Source of the DNA: Chrysochromulina tobinii
Taxonomy: Eukaryota > Haptophyta > Prymnesiales > Chrysochromulinaceae
Direction: 5' to 3'
Assembly (NCBI GenBank): GCA_001275005.1
Contig: JWZX01003265.1
Location: 1-58,045, forward strand
DNA: 58,045 nt
Each line of letters starts with the position of its first letter. The first letter of the stretch is position 1. This document shows, piece by piece, positions 8,609-18,220 of the stretch. Under the pieces are notes generated by a model that ran no database searches, had not been told where the DNA came from, and saw only the letters and a list, made by a program, of their open reading frames with translations. The position numbers and the translations under genes were made by a program.

Positions 8609-9974
8609 GCGGAGGGCATAAGTCATTGTGCACAGGCGACAGGGAGAGCGGAATCTGCGGATCCGGGCGGGCCACCAGACAGTGCGCGGTCCCTTAGATT
8701 CGAAGATGCTCTGAACCTTTATCGAGTTTAGGTTGGTTGTGACACTCCTGGTCATCGTCTTTTGGTCTTTAGAATTGAGTACATCGGTCCGTATACTCTT
8801 TATCCAACTACGTCACTGTACCGTGTCCGTATAAACGCGAGCGCACAGCGCTCGGACGCAACCGCCAACCCCGACCTCCCCGCACTCCGGCGCCAGTGCC
8901 CAGTCTGGAGTCTCGTCGTGTGAGCGGACCGCGGTGTCTGACTCCGAAACTCCCGCCCGGCCGTCTCGCTGACTCGCGTGCGAGGAGTCGAGGTTCGAGT
9001 CGAGTCGCGCAGTCTCAACACCCTGGAACCCCAGCTCATACCCCCGCACGGCGCACCCGGCGGTGCTCATATCAGAAGGCGACCTGTCTACGTCCACTCT
9101 TCTCACTAGGGCAGACTGCCAGTTCCGCAAGAAGCGACGGCGGGTCGTATGATATCGCCACGCCTCAGACGGAGGTGCGAAATCTAGGTCAGCTTGGTAA
9201 CCTATCCTCTGGGGTCTGCGAGCACGTCTGCCCGCCGCCGGCTTGGCGCGTCTCGCCAGTTCTCGGACGAGGCGCGCACGGCATGGGCCGAGGCGCTGTT
9301 CTCGAGCCGCGCCACGAGAAGCTCGACAGGGTCTGTGGTCGCCCTCGGCCGCATGGTCTATAGCTGGCAAGCCGCGGTCTGCCATACAGCGCCGCCAGCG
9401 CGGAGCGCGACACCACCATCGGCGGCTTAGCGCCCGGATGCCGGCCGGTGATATGGAGATCGGTGATATCTCGGCCGCAGATATGGAGATCGGTGCTGCT
9501 CAAAAAGTTGCAGAGCTCAGTGCAAAGTTGTGACGGACGTGCCAACAACAACCGTGGGCCCACGGTCGGGTGCCGTCCCTGCGTTGCGTGCCCTCGAGTA
9601 ATTTTGCTTCAGACGGCTCGCTAACCCAGGTCCTCGGATGGGCCCTGCACATTGTCTCAACGCCTCCCCCGCGAGGCAGAGTAGCAAGCATAGAAGGAGC
9701 ATGCGAAACAATGTGGACGGCATCACGTGCGAATAATCGTGAGGGTTCAGCAAATCGTTCAAGTTGCACATGATGCAGGCTGCTCTTCTAGCGCGTGCGT
9801 CCCTCGCATGGGGTTCACTGGCGTTAAGTTTCGTCACACACCTGAATCGAAACGTTACACCTGAAATCCTAACTGGAGTGTATATAAGGTTAACGAACCA
9901 CTCCACAGATGCGGCCGCCGCCTGCACTCGTGCTCGGGTTTGCAAACGCGTCGTGCTGAACGCTCAAGAGCCAT
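8609..9974. other. Intergenic region
   Basis: About 1.4 kb between two same-strand genes, with no credible coding frame. Frames at 8896-9363 and 9194-9430 are Arg/Ser-rich without motifs. ATATGGAGATCGGTG occurs twice in close succession near 9452-9500. The last 200 bp are AT-richer and should hold the promoter of the large kinase gene; no specific element is recognized. Confidence 0.5.
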
Positions 9975-12900
9975 ATGAGCAGCCGTATGAGCCATATGGA
10001 CGAACACATGAGTCCGAGTCCAGGGCCGAGACTGGAGCCGAGTCGAGCCGAGTTCACAGCCGCCTCGTACGCGGCCGAGGTCAAGGAGCTGCGCAACGTG
10101 GGCTCCGGCTCCTTTGGCAGCGCGATCCTCGTGGAGGTGGTCGCGACAGGCGAGCTCTTCGTGTCCAAGAAGATATCGCTGGAGCACATGGCGCCCGACG
10201 AGCAGACCAAGGCCTCCAACGAGGCCGCTTTGCTCAAGTCGCTCCGCCATCAAAATATCACCGAGTATCTCGGCTCCTTCGTCTTGGGCAACATGCTGCA
10301 CATCGTCATGGAGTACTGCTCGGGCGGCACGCTGCAGCAGGCGATGGCGCGGCGCGAGCGCGCGTCGGAGAGCATCGAGGAGGAGGAGGTCTTCGACTGG
10401 TTCCTCCAGATTGGGATGGCGCTCGAGTTCATCCACAGCAAGATGATCCTTCACCGCGACATCAAGCCGTCGAATGTCTTCCTCACCAAGCGCAATCTCG
10501 TCAAACTGGGCGACTTCGGTATCGCGAAGCAGATGGACGACACGTCAGACTTTGCGCAGACGTGCGTGGGCACGCCGTACTATCTCTCGCCCGAACTCAT
10601 CGAAGGGCGCCCTTACAACCAGCTCTCGGACGTGTGGGCGCTCGGTGTACTCCTCTTCCAGATGGTGGCCTTCCGCTATCCGTTTGACGCGCCCACGCTG
10701 CCCGCACTCGCACTCAAGATTGTCAACGGCGACCACCACCCGCTCAAGGAGGACACGCCCGCGGACCTGCGCGAGCTCATCGCCATACTGCTCGCGCGCT
10801 CCCAAGTCGAGCGCCCCATGATGGAGGCCGTCATGAGCCTGCCCGCCGTGGCCAAGCGGCGTGCGCGCTTCGAAAGCGAGATGCGATCTCTCTACCGCGG
10901 CGCGACGCAGACGACGCTGGCCTCGGGGCCGCCGAGGCCTGCCACGCCCGCCGCCGCCGACGGCGTGGCCGATTTGCAGCGCTCGCAGATCTCGACAGGA
11001 TCGACGATCGGTGCCAGCTCGATCGGCCCCTCTTCGACTATCGGCGGCGGCACGCTGCTGGTGAGCGGTGCCGCGGCGGCGCCTGCTGGCTCGGCTGCAG
11101 GCTCGATCGCGGCGGGGATGGTGTTTGCGTACGATCCGTACACGGACGCACCGCGGCTCGTCGTCGACACGCTCGGACCGACCGCGCAGCCGCCGCCTCC
11201 CAACGCCTGCGGCTCCGACGCGGCCCTCGCTCTCATTGCTATTGGTCATCCCGCCGCTCTCGTCGCCACACACGCGACCGACGGCGGCTACGCCAACGGC
11301 TCCGCTGTGGCCGGCGCCGCCACCGTTGCGCCGCCGCCCTCCTTGCCGAGCGCCGCCGCCGCCTCCGACGCCGCCGCGGCGGTGGCGGCGCTGTTGCCTT
11401 CGTCCCACGCGGCACCTTGGCCGCTCGAGCCCACGCCCCTCGACGTGACCCCGGCTGACCGGGAGCTGCTCGCGGCGCAGTTTGCGGATGCGGGTGAGAC
11501 TCTGTACTGCATCGCGTGCGTGTACAAGCTGGGCGAGCGACAGAAGCAGAGCCCGCGCACGCTCGCGATCGGGGAGCATAAGCTTCTTGTGCTCAAGCCA
11601 CGCAAAAAGGGGCTGCTCGGCGCCACAGAAGGGACCAAGGCACGCCAGCGGACCCTCTACTGGCACGAGCTGCTCTCGTGTGCTTCGTCCGCCGACGGCT
11701 CGTCCCAGATGCGCCTGTGCTTCATCCCGCAGCAGGGGCGCTCGTCCGCGCTACCGCCCCTCTTCCTCGCGCGCCTGGCGCGCGTCTCGGGACAGTTCCC
11801 GGCAGAGGCCATGTGGGAGCTCATGCTGGTGGTCAAGTCACCGGCCACCATGTACACGCTCCTCTACTGCATGCGCCGCGCGTTTGAGGGCATCTGGCGC
11901 TCCCTCGGCGCGCCCGACGACGAGCGTGCGCCACAGCCTGCTGGCGCCGCAGTGGCAGCACGTGCTTCCCGAGCACGTGGAATCTTCCGAGATAGCCGTG
12001 CGGTCATCGCCGCCGACGCCGCGCGCGCCGCCGCGGCTGCCGTTGGCAGCGGCAGCGGCAGCGGCAGCGGCAGCGGCAGCGGCAGCGGCAGCAGCAGCAG
12101 CAGCGGTGGTGCTGCCGGCGGCAGCAGCAGCAACGTGAGTGAGGTGGAGCAGCGTACAGCAGCCTTTGTAAGTACGCTTCGGCATCTGTGTGCCTACCAC
12201 GACTGTGCGCTGCGGGACTCAGTGGCATATCATCTGACCCGGCAGCTGCTCCACAGCTCGAATGGAGTGGGGCTCGACCTCTCCCTGCTGCTCCGGCTGC
12301 CGCACACCGCGCCGCCGCCGTACGTGGACCTGACGCCCCGTCGACTCTCGTCCGCCATCGAGGGGGGTGATGGGCGTCTGCCCACCCCCAAGCCGGCGGC
12401 CTCGATCGCCGAGGTGCGCGCGCTCGCGGCGGCGCTCTGCTGTTGCGGCGGCGTGCACGGCGTGCAGGCGATCGATGTGCGGCTCGGGGAGGAGGCGATC
12501 ATGGCCTTCGCGGAGGTGCTACGCTTCTCGACAGACATGAATGCCCTTCGGCTCAACCATGTCACCTCCAACTCGAACGCGGCGCGGGCGTCGATGGCAG
12601 CGCTCGTCGACATGCTGCCGAATTCGCGCGCACCCCTCGCGGTGCTCGACCTCGCGCACAACGCTCAGCTCGAGGAGTCGACACTGCTCCGGCTGATGGG
12701 CTCGTTCCGAACCCTGCCGCGCGCGCTCAAGGCGATGCAGCTCGATGGGTGCGGCCTCACGCCAAAGTCGATCGTCGAGCTCGGTGCGGTGCTCTCTGAA
12801 GGGCACTGGCCCTCCACGCTGCAGACGCTCACCCTCGCGCATAACTCGATTGGACGGGACGAGGGGTCGATTGCGCTTGCGGCGGCGCTCCGTTGTTCGT

Positions 12901-15900
12901 CCGCGCTCACGACGCTCGACGTGACTCACACTGGCATGGACATGCCCACCCTCTTCGACGCGCTCCTCGCCAACGAGCAGCTCCAGCGACGCCTCGCGCA
13001 GCTGCATCTGGGCACCAATAAGCTCTCACGTGCGGCGGCAGCTCAGTTGGCTGAGTTGCTCTCGCGTGCCGCCTCGCTGTGCCAGCTCGGGGTCTCGCGC
13101 ACACAGCTGCTCCCCGAATCATTTGAGCCCATCTTTGGTGCCGCCCTCGCCAACGCGAAGCTCTCGCAGCTCTCGATCGATGCGTCGGACAATGAGTTTG
13201 GCGAGCGATGCGCGCGAGGGCTCGCCGACCAGTTGCGACGCATAAGCGGCGCCGGCTTGCTCGACGCCGCGCGTGGCTCGTGCGGCCTCATCGGTCTCAA
13301 GATGCGCTCCACGTCACTCACCGAGGGTGGCGTGTGCGCGCTGCTCGAGCCGCTCGCAGCACTGGCCCACCTGGTGCAGCTCGACCTGAGCGCCAACCTT
13401 CGCAAGAAGATGGTGCCTTGGCAGACGGACGTGCCAGCCGACCTCGGGCGCGCGCTCGTCACCCTCGTGCGTAACTGCGCGAAGCTGCGCTCCCTCGCGC
13501 TCGCGGCGACCGACAAGGACGCGGGGACGGTGCACTGCGACCTGGCTGGGCTGCCCGACGCCCTCGCCGACCACGAGTCCCTTACCTCGGTGGATCTGAC
13601 CTCGCTTAAGGTCGAGGATCCGGCGCTTGTGGCGATCGCCACGGCGCTCCCGCGCAATCGCAAGCTGCTCACTCTCGCACTGCATGGTTCGAAGACGACC
13701 GCCGAGGTGCTCGCCGCCGACGCGTCGGTGCGGCTGGTGCTCGACCGTAACCGCTCCTCGGCTGCCGAGAGCGCGGCGGGAGGTGGCGAGTACGTCGCGT
13801 TCTCGACGGGCATGCTGCCGCTCACGTGTGCGGATCCTTCCCTTGTCCCGGGCGTTGCCCCTGGCAGCCCGCCAGGAGGCCACTTTGGGATGCCATCTCG
13901 CTCGGAGCTCTTCAAGGAGGTCGAACGCTCGGCGTACTTGGAAGTTTCGCAGAAGCTTCCCGGCGATCCGATGCCGGCGCCGCCCTCGCGACCGCACTCG
14001 CCGCCCTCGCGCTCGCATTCGCCCTCGATCGAGATCTTCGCCAAACCCGTGCCGAGTTCGAGCATGATCTACCAAATATACGTGCCCTCGAGCTTATCAG
14101 ACGCGAAGGCCAAGCCCGCGCCCGCCGCGCCCGACACGAGCATGTCCGCCACGAGCATTTTGGCGCCCTCGACGCCGCCGCCAGCCCCCAGGGCCGCCGC
14201 CGCCGACCCCTACGCCGCCAAAGCTGCCGCCGCCGCCGCCGCCGTGCACCCCCCCCTTCGCGGGGAGCACGTGCCTGCAGGCGGCTTTGCCGCGGTGCCG
14301 CCGCGGCTATCGCGTGAGATGGACACGGCCGCGGGCATGGGCTTTGCGTCGGGTACGGCGGTGTATGAGAGCTTACTCGCAGAGGGGCGAGCGCTGCTGG
14401 CTACGCCAATGGCCATTAGCGCCACCGTCGCCGCCGCCGCTACCGCCGCGTCCCAGACGCATGTCGTTGCGGCCAAGGTGGGGACTTTGGGAGTACCCGC
14501 GGTGGATCCGAAGCCAATACCACCGCCCGCCGCCATCGCCGCCACCGCCGTGGTTAGCGCCGTCCTGGGCGCACCCGCGGCGACGCCCAAGGAGCGAACG
14601 CCCTCGCTCATCCCGGCGCCGCACCGGCGGGCTGACGCCGCTGGCGCAGGTTTAGCGGTGCACGGTTCTTCGACGATCTCGCCTGCGATCTCGCCTGCGA
14701 TCTCGCCTGGTCTCTCCTCCGGCAACCGCGCCGCCAACCCTGCCTCCGCCCTCACCGCCTCTATTGGCGCTGGTGGCGCTGGTGGCACCGTGTCGCCCGC
14801 AAGCGCCGCGCCCGCCTCCTCCGCCTCGGCCTCGCTCTCGGCCTCGCAATCGGCAACCTCACCGAGCCATATCATCGGACCGTTTGAGGCGACGGGTAAC
14901 CTTCGAGGCAACTTTGGCGGCGCTCTGAACGCCCTCTCGCCGCTCAATGTGATGCATCGCGAGGCGCCCGGGCCGATGCCGGTGGGGCCGCAGCTCGGGC
15001 CAGCGGGTCTCTCACCCCTCGGCGCCCGGCGGCGCGTCGCCGACTTGACCGATAAGGGTCGCGCGGAGCCTATCGTCTTTGGCGGCGACTTCGCTCCCGC
15101 GGTGGGTGGCTTGCTCAGCGACCCGGCCGCAGCCCTGTACACGAGCCCAGCGTATGGAGGCTCGCCCGCCACTGTTTGCCCGCCCCCTGGGGGCGATGGC
15201 GGCGGCAGTGGCCGAGGAGGCAGTGCCGGTGGCATGCTCGGCGCGGGGGCGCTCGGCGGCGGCTTTGGGGACGCGGTCATCCTACAGTCCGCGAGCGCCG
15301 CTGAGAATGCTGGCGGCGCGCCGGCGACCTCGAGTGCGAATGCCAGTGCCATTGCAGCCCCCGGTTCCAATGGCGCCACGCGCAAAAAGGGGACGAAGCC
15401 CGAGCAGAGCACAGAGCCCGAGCCAGTCAAGGAGGCGGCACGCGGCAAGGAGGCGACACGTGCCAAGGAGGCGGGCGGCACTCCGAAAGGAGGCGGTACC
15501 GGTACGCCCAAAAAGGAAACGAGTGCCCCGATGGCGGCTCCGCCGCCAGCTCGCCGGCCCATCTCGATGAAGGAATGGCAGAGCGCCCATGAGCAGGCTG
15601 AGAATGGCCCAGGGCCAAGCGACATCCGTGCCCGGGCGGGCGCCAATGCCCCCGCTGCATCTCAGAGCCATGCGGCCAAGCGACCGACGCAGCAGCCGGC
15701 CAAGCGAGGCACGCCCGGCGCTGTAGCCAAGGCAAAGGGACCTGCCTTACCCGCGGCGGGCACGGCAATGGATCGTTCCCGCGGCAAGCAAAGCTCGAGT
15801 CGCACCCCCTCACCGCGTGAGATGAGCGAAACCGCCCTCGACGACGCCTCCCTCGTGCTCGAGCCTTATTTGGGTACCGACTCTTATTTGGGTACCGACG

Positions 15901-16566
15901 GTGAGCAAATCGATCCGTTCGCGACGTCGAACAAGGTGGCCTTTGGCTACGATCGCGGCACCCCACGCGATGTCTACAGTGCGCCGCTGCCGCCGCCCCC
16001 CCGAGCCGGTCCTCGCGTCGCCGCCTGGGCACGTCACGCCGCCACCGCCCGTGATCATCGGCGATGCGGCGGACGGCGGCGCGATTGCCTTTGGTGGCGC
16101 CGCCGCGATCGCCTTTGGAGGCTCAGCGGCGCTCGCCGCCGATGTGGCCGCTGCCTCGAGCTCGCCGACTCGCCTCGCGTCGACGTCGCCGATTGCCTTT
16201 GGTGGCTCCGCCGCGATCGCTTTCAGCGGCGCCGAGCCCATCAACCCCGAGCTCAACCCCGAGCTCAACCCCTTTGCACCATCGTACAAAGTGAGTCCCG
16301 GCAACGGTAGCGCGGCCGTTGCGGCCGGCGGCGGCGCGCTCGTGGGCGCGCGCACGGCGGACGGCGTGGCGGAGGTTGAGTACCGTCAGCTCATCTGGAA
16401 TGATGAGGGGCGGCGGCAGCTGCCTCCCGGCGTCAACGTGGCGAAGCTTGAGGCGCACCTTTCGGACGTCCAGTTTCGTCAGGTGCTCGGCATGGATCGT
16501 GCAAACTTCTACGCGATGACCAAAATGGACCAGATGCGCATCAAGCAGGACACTGGCCTCTTCTGA
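9975..16566 (+). CDS. NEK-type kinase / CARMIL-like PH-LRR / villin-headpiece fusion (one frame break)
   Basis: A giant protein of about 2,196 residues if the frame break at the C-run 15996-16002 is bridged. Residues 38-290 are a Ser/Thr kinase with a complete active site: GSGSFG loop (43-48), a Lys in VSKKI, HRDIKPSN (160-167), DFG (180-182) and GTPYYLSPE (199-207), which is the NEK signature. At about 491-650 comes a PH-like segment. FVSTLRHLCAYHDCALRDSV (about 730) matches the conserved helix that opens the CARMIL leucine-rich domain, and LRR units run from about 810 to 1240. The rest is Pro/Ala/Ser-rich linker with short coding repeats. After the frame change the C-terminus (from about 16380) is a villin headpiece: YRQL, LPPGVN, LEAHLS, GMDRANFY, GLF. 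CARMIL proteins bind and loosen actin capping protein, and headpieces bind F-actin, so an actin-regulating kinase is inferred. I see no CPI motif. Confidence 0.8.
12045..12110 (+). repeat. Coding (GGCAGC)n microsatellite
   Basis: A run of GGCAGC units turning into AGC units encodes an alternating Gly-Ser then polySer linker between the PH-like and LRR modules of the kinase fusion. A likely length-variable site. Confidence 0.9.
15996..16002 (+). other. Probable single-base frame break in a C homopolymer
   Basis: Upstream of this run of seven C the coding frame starts at positions divisible by 3. Downstream the meaningful frame (EPVLASPPGH through the villin headpiece) starts one base later. 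Removing one C joins the two without loss. The original frame continues only as an Arg/Trp-rich shadow to a stop at 16310. Confidence 0.75.
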
Positions 16567-16896
16567 GACCACATCTTCACGCACGTGTGGATAGAGAGAC
16601 GAGCAGCAGTCTCGCGATCTCGTGCTCTTGTGGAAGTAGAGAGCAAGAGTGTAGGCTGCATGCCGCTCTGCGGCCGCATGAGAGTCGTACCCCCACCCCG
16701 TGCACCTTTCGCCACCGCTGCGGGCACACGCTGTGGAGCGCGGTGTGCGCTGTACATGTACGACGTGTAGTGAAACCCTCTTATAGGCCGGGCCGCTCAC
16801 TTGCCGGTTGGAGAGCTCGCAAGTGGCATGTCGCTGCGCACCTCCCACCGCGGGTGTCGGTGCGTGCCATGTTGAGTACCGCTTTAACATACAGCT
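16567..16896. other. Intergenic region between convergent genes
   Basis: 330 bp separating the 3' ends of the kinase fusion and the GT17 gene. It holds one TACATGTA palindrome at 16753-16760. Nothing else stands out. Confidence 0.5.
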
Positions 16897-18051
16897 TCAG
16901 ACTCCTATAGGACGAACGTACCGAAACCACGAGGCTGGGTAACGGGCTCGGTCCGTGAGCAGCGGGGTGGGCAGGTCTGATTTGGAGTCGATGCTCGTCA
17001 GCAGTTGGCCTGGCAACGCGACGTCTGGCTCCATTACGGGCCGACCCGCGCATGGAGGAGGGCTTCTCGCCTCTTGCCTCTTGCCGCCTCGCTCTAGGAT
17101 TCCACCGAGCTCAAGGCAGTAGCGCGAGCAACGCTCGAGGCGCGCCAAATCGAGAGTCTCGGGCCCCTTCCTCTTAGGATCGAAGAGGTTGGAGTGAATC
17201 CACGTGGTCAGCTTGCGCTGCAGCTCCGAAGGCTCCCCGAATCCGGAAAAGTGCCATCCCGCGTCCGGTATGGTCGGGCCGTTCAAGATCTCGCGCGTCC
17301 TCGTGAAGCCAACGCTCATCTCGCCGAGCTCCGCCGGGGAGGCCTCCCTGAAGCGACCGTAAGACTCGTTGAGGCTCTTGACGCTGAACGCTCGCGTGCC
17401 GAGCTTGAACGAGTTACCGGCCCGGCAATGGACGCCGTAGTGGTAGAGCGACAGCTTGAAGACGTACAGTGGAGCGAACGGCGCAGGGTCCCCGTCAAAT
17501 GGATAACATTGAGCGAGCATGCGAACCGTATCTGGCTTTGCAATCTCGTCCGTGTCGCCAAAGAGGGCTAGGTCTCCTGGCGAGGCGAGCTCAAGCACCG
17601 TCTCGAGCAACACGAAGCGCTGGAAGGCTTCGAAGCATCGCACTGGGTTGCCTCTGAACCTGCCGCCGCTGCAGTAGCGAACCTTGCCCTGGCGAAAGTC
17701 GACGACCTTCAGCGTCATCTTGGAAGCAAGGTTGTCGGGCACGGTGTCGTTGGCCAACAGCGCGGTGAGCAGCAACGGCTTGGTCGACTCCAAATTGTGC
17801 GTCGTGCTCGATTCCGAGATCACGAATCGATCGACGACTGGATTGACTGTTCGCAGGTGCAGCCACAGCATGTCGAGCTCGAAGCCAAACGGAATGCAGT
17901 CCCACACCAGCCGCCGGCTCTTCCTTGGTGGCTTGCGCACAATGGTGTGCTGGTCGCGTGTGTGGTTGACAAATTTTCCTCCGATCGGCCCTTGCTGACC
18001 CGGACTGAAGGAGACGCTGCTTAACGCGTCAGCGCATGTAGCTTCGCGCAT
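16897..18051 (-). CDS. Glycosyltransferase family 17 (MGAT3-like N-acetylglucosaminyltransferase)
   Basis: A protein of 384 residues. VWDCIPFGFELDMLWLHLRT (49-68) and VVDRFVISES (72-81) are the hallmark opening of GT17, the family of animal beta-1,4-mannosyl-glycoprotein GlcNAc transferase III, which adds the bisecting GlcNAc to N-glycans. LFGDTDEI carries the DxD-type metal site at 166-168, and DAGWHFSGFG (263-272) is the second family signature. Animal members have an N-terminal Golgi anchor. Here the most upstream in-frame ATG gives a short hydrophilic leader, and the frame is closed by a TAA just beyond it (18079-18081), so an anchor would have to come from an unseen upstream exon. The gene is head-to-head with the ADP-ribosyltransferase gene, 169 bp apart. 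Which acceptor is used in an alga is unknown. Confidence 0.8.
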   Translation of the reverse strand: MREATCADALSSVSFSPGQQGPIGGKFVNHTRDQHTIVRKPPRKSRRLVWDCIPFGFELDMLWLHLRTVNPVVDRFVISESSTTHNLESTKPLLLTALLANDTVPDNLASKMTLKVVDFRQGKVRYCSGGRFRGNPVRCFEAFQRFVLLETVLELASPGDLALFGDTDEIAKPDTVRMLAQCYPFDGDPAPFAPLYVFKLSLYHYGVHCRAGNSFKLGTRAFSVKSLNESYGRFREASPAELGEMSVGFTRTREILNGPTIPDAGWHFSGFGEPSELQRKLTTWIHSNLFDPKRKGPETLDLARLERCSRYCLELGGILERGGKRQEARSPPPCAGRPVMEPDVALPGQLLTSIDSKSDLPTPLLTDRARYPASWFRYVRPIGV

Positions 18052-18220
18052 CGAGAACGGCGAAAAGGTTTTGACGAATTACGGACGTGGTGTTCTCACT
18101 TCTGTTCTCACCGACTGCCGGGGCGCCATTTGGTTCTTCGCGTTTCCTCCCGTGTACGAACATCCAAATTTGGAAAGTATTTGGAATCGTCATGCCCCAC
18201 GAAGTCCAAAATTCGCTGGC

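Noticed and set aside
8896..9363. 155-codon + strand frame in the intergenic region
   Set aside because: Arg/Pro/Ser text without homology or a good start context.
14210..15646. 478-codon minus-strand frame opposite the kinase fusion linker
   Set aside because: Pro/Ala/Gly mirror of the disordered linker; no domain, and it is embedded in a longer coding frame.
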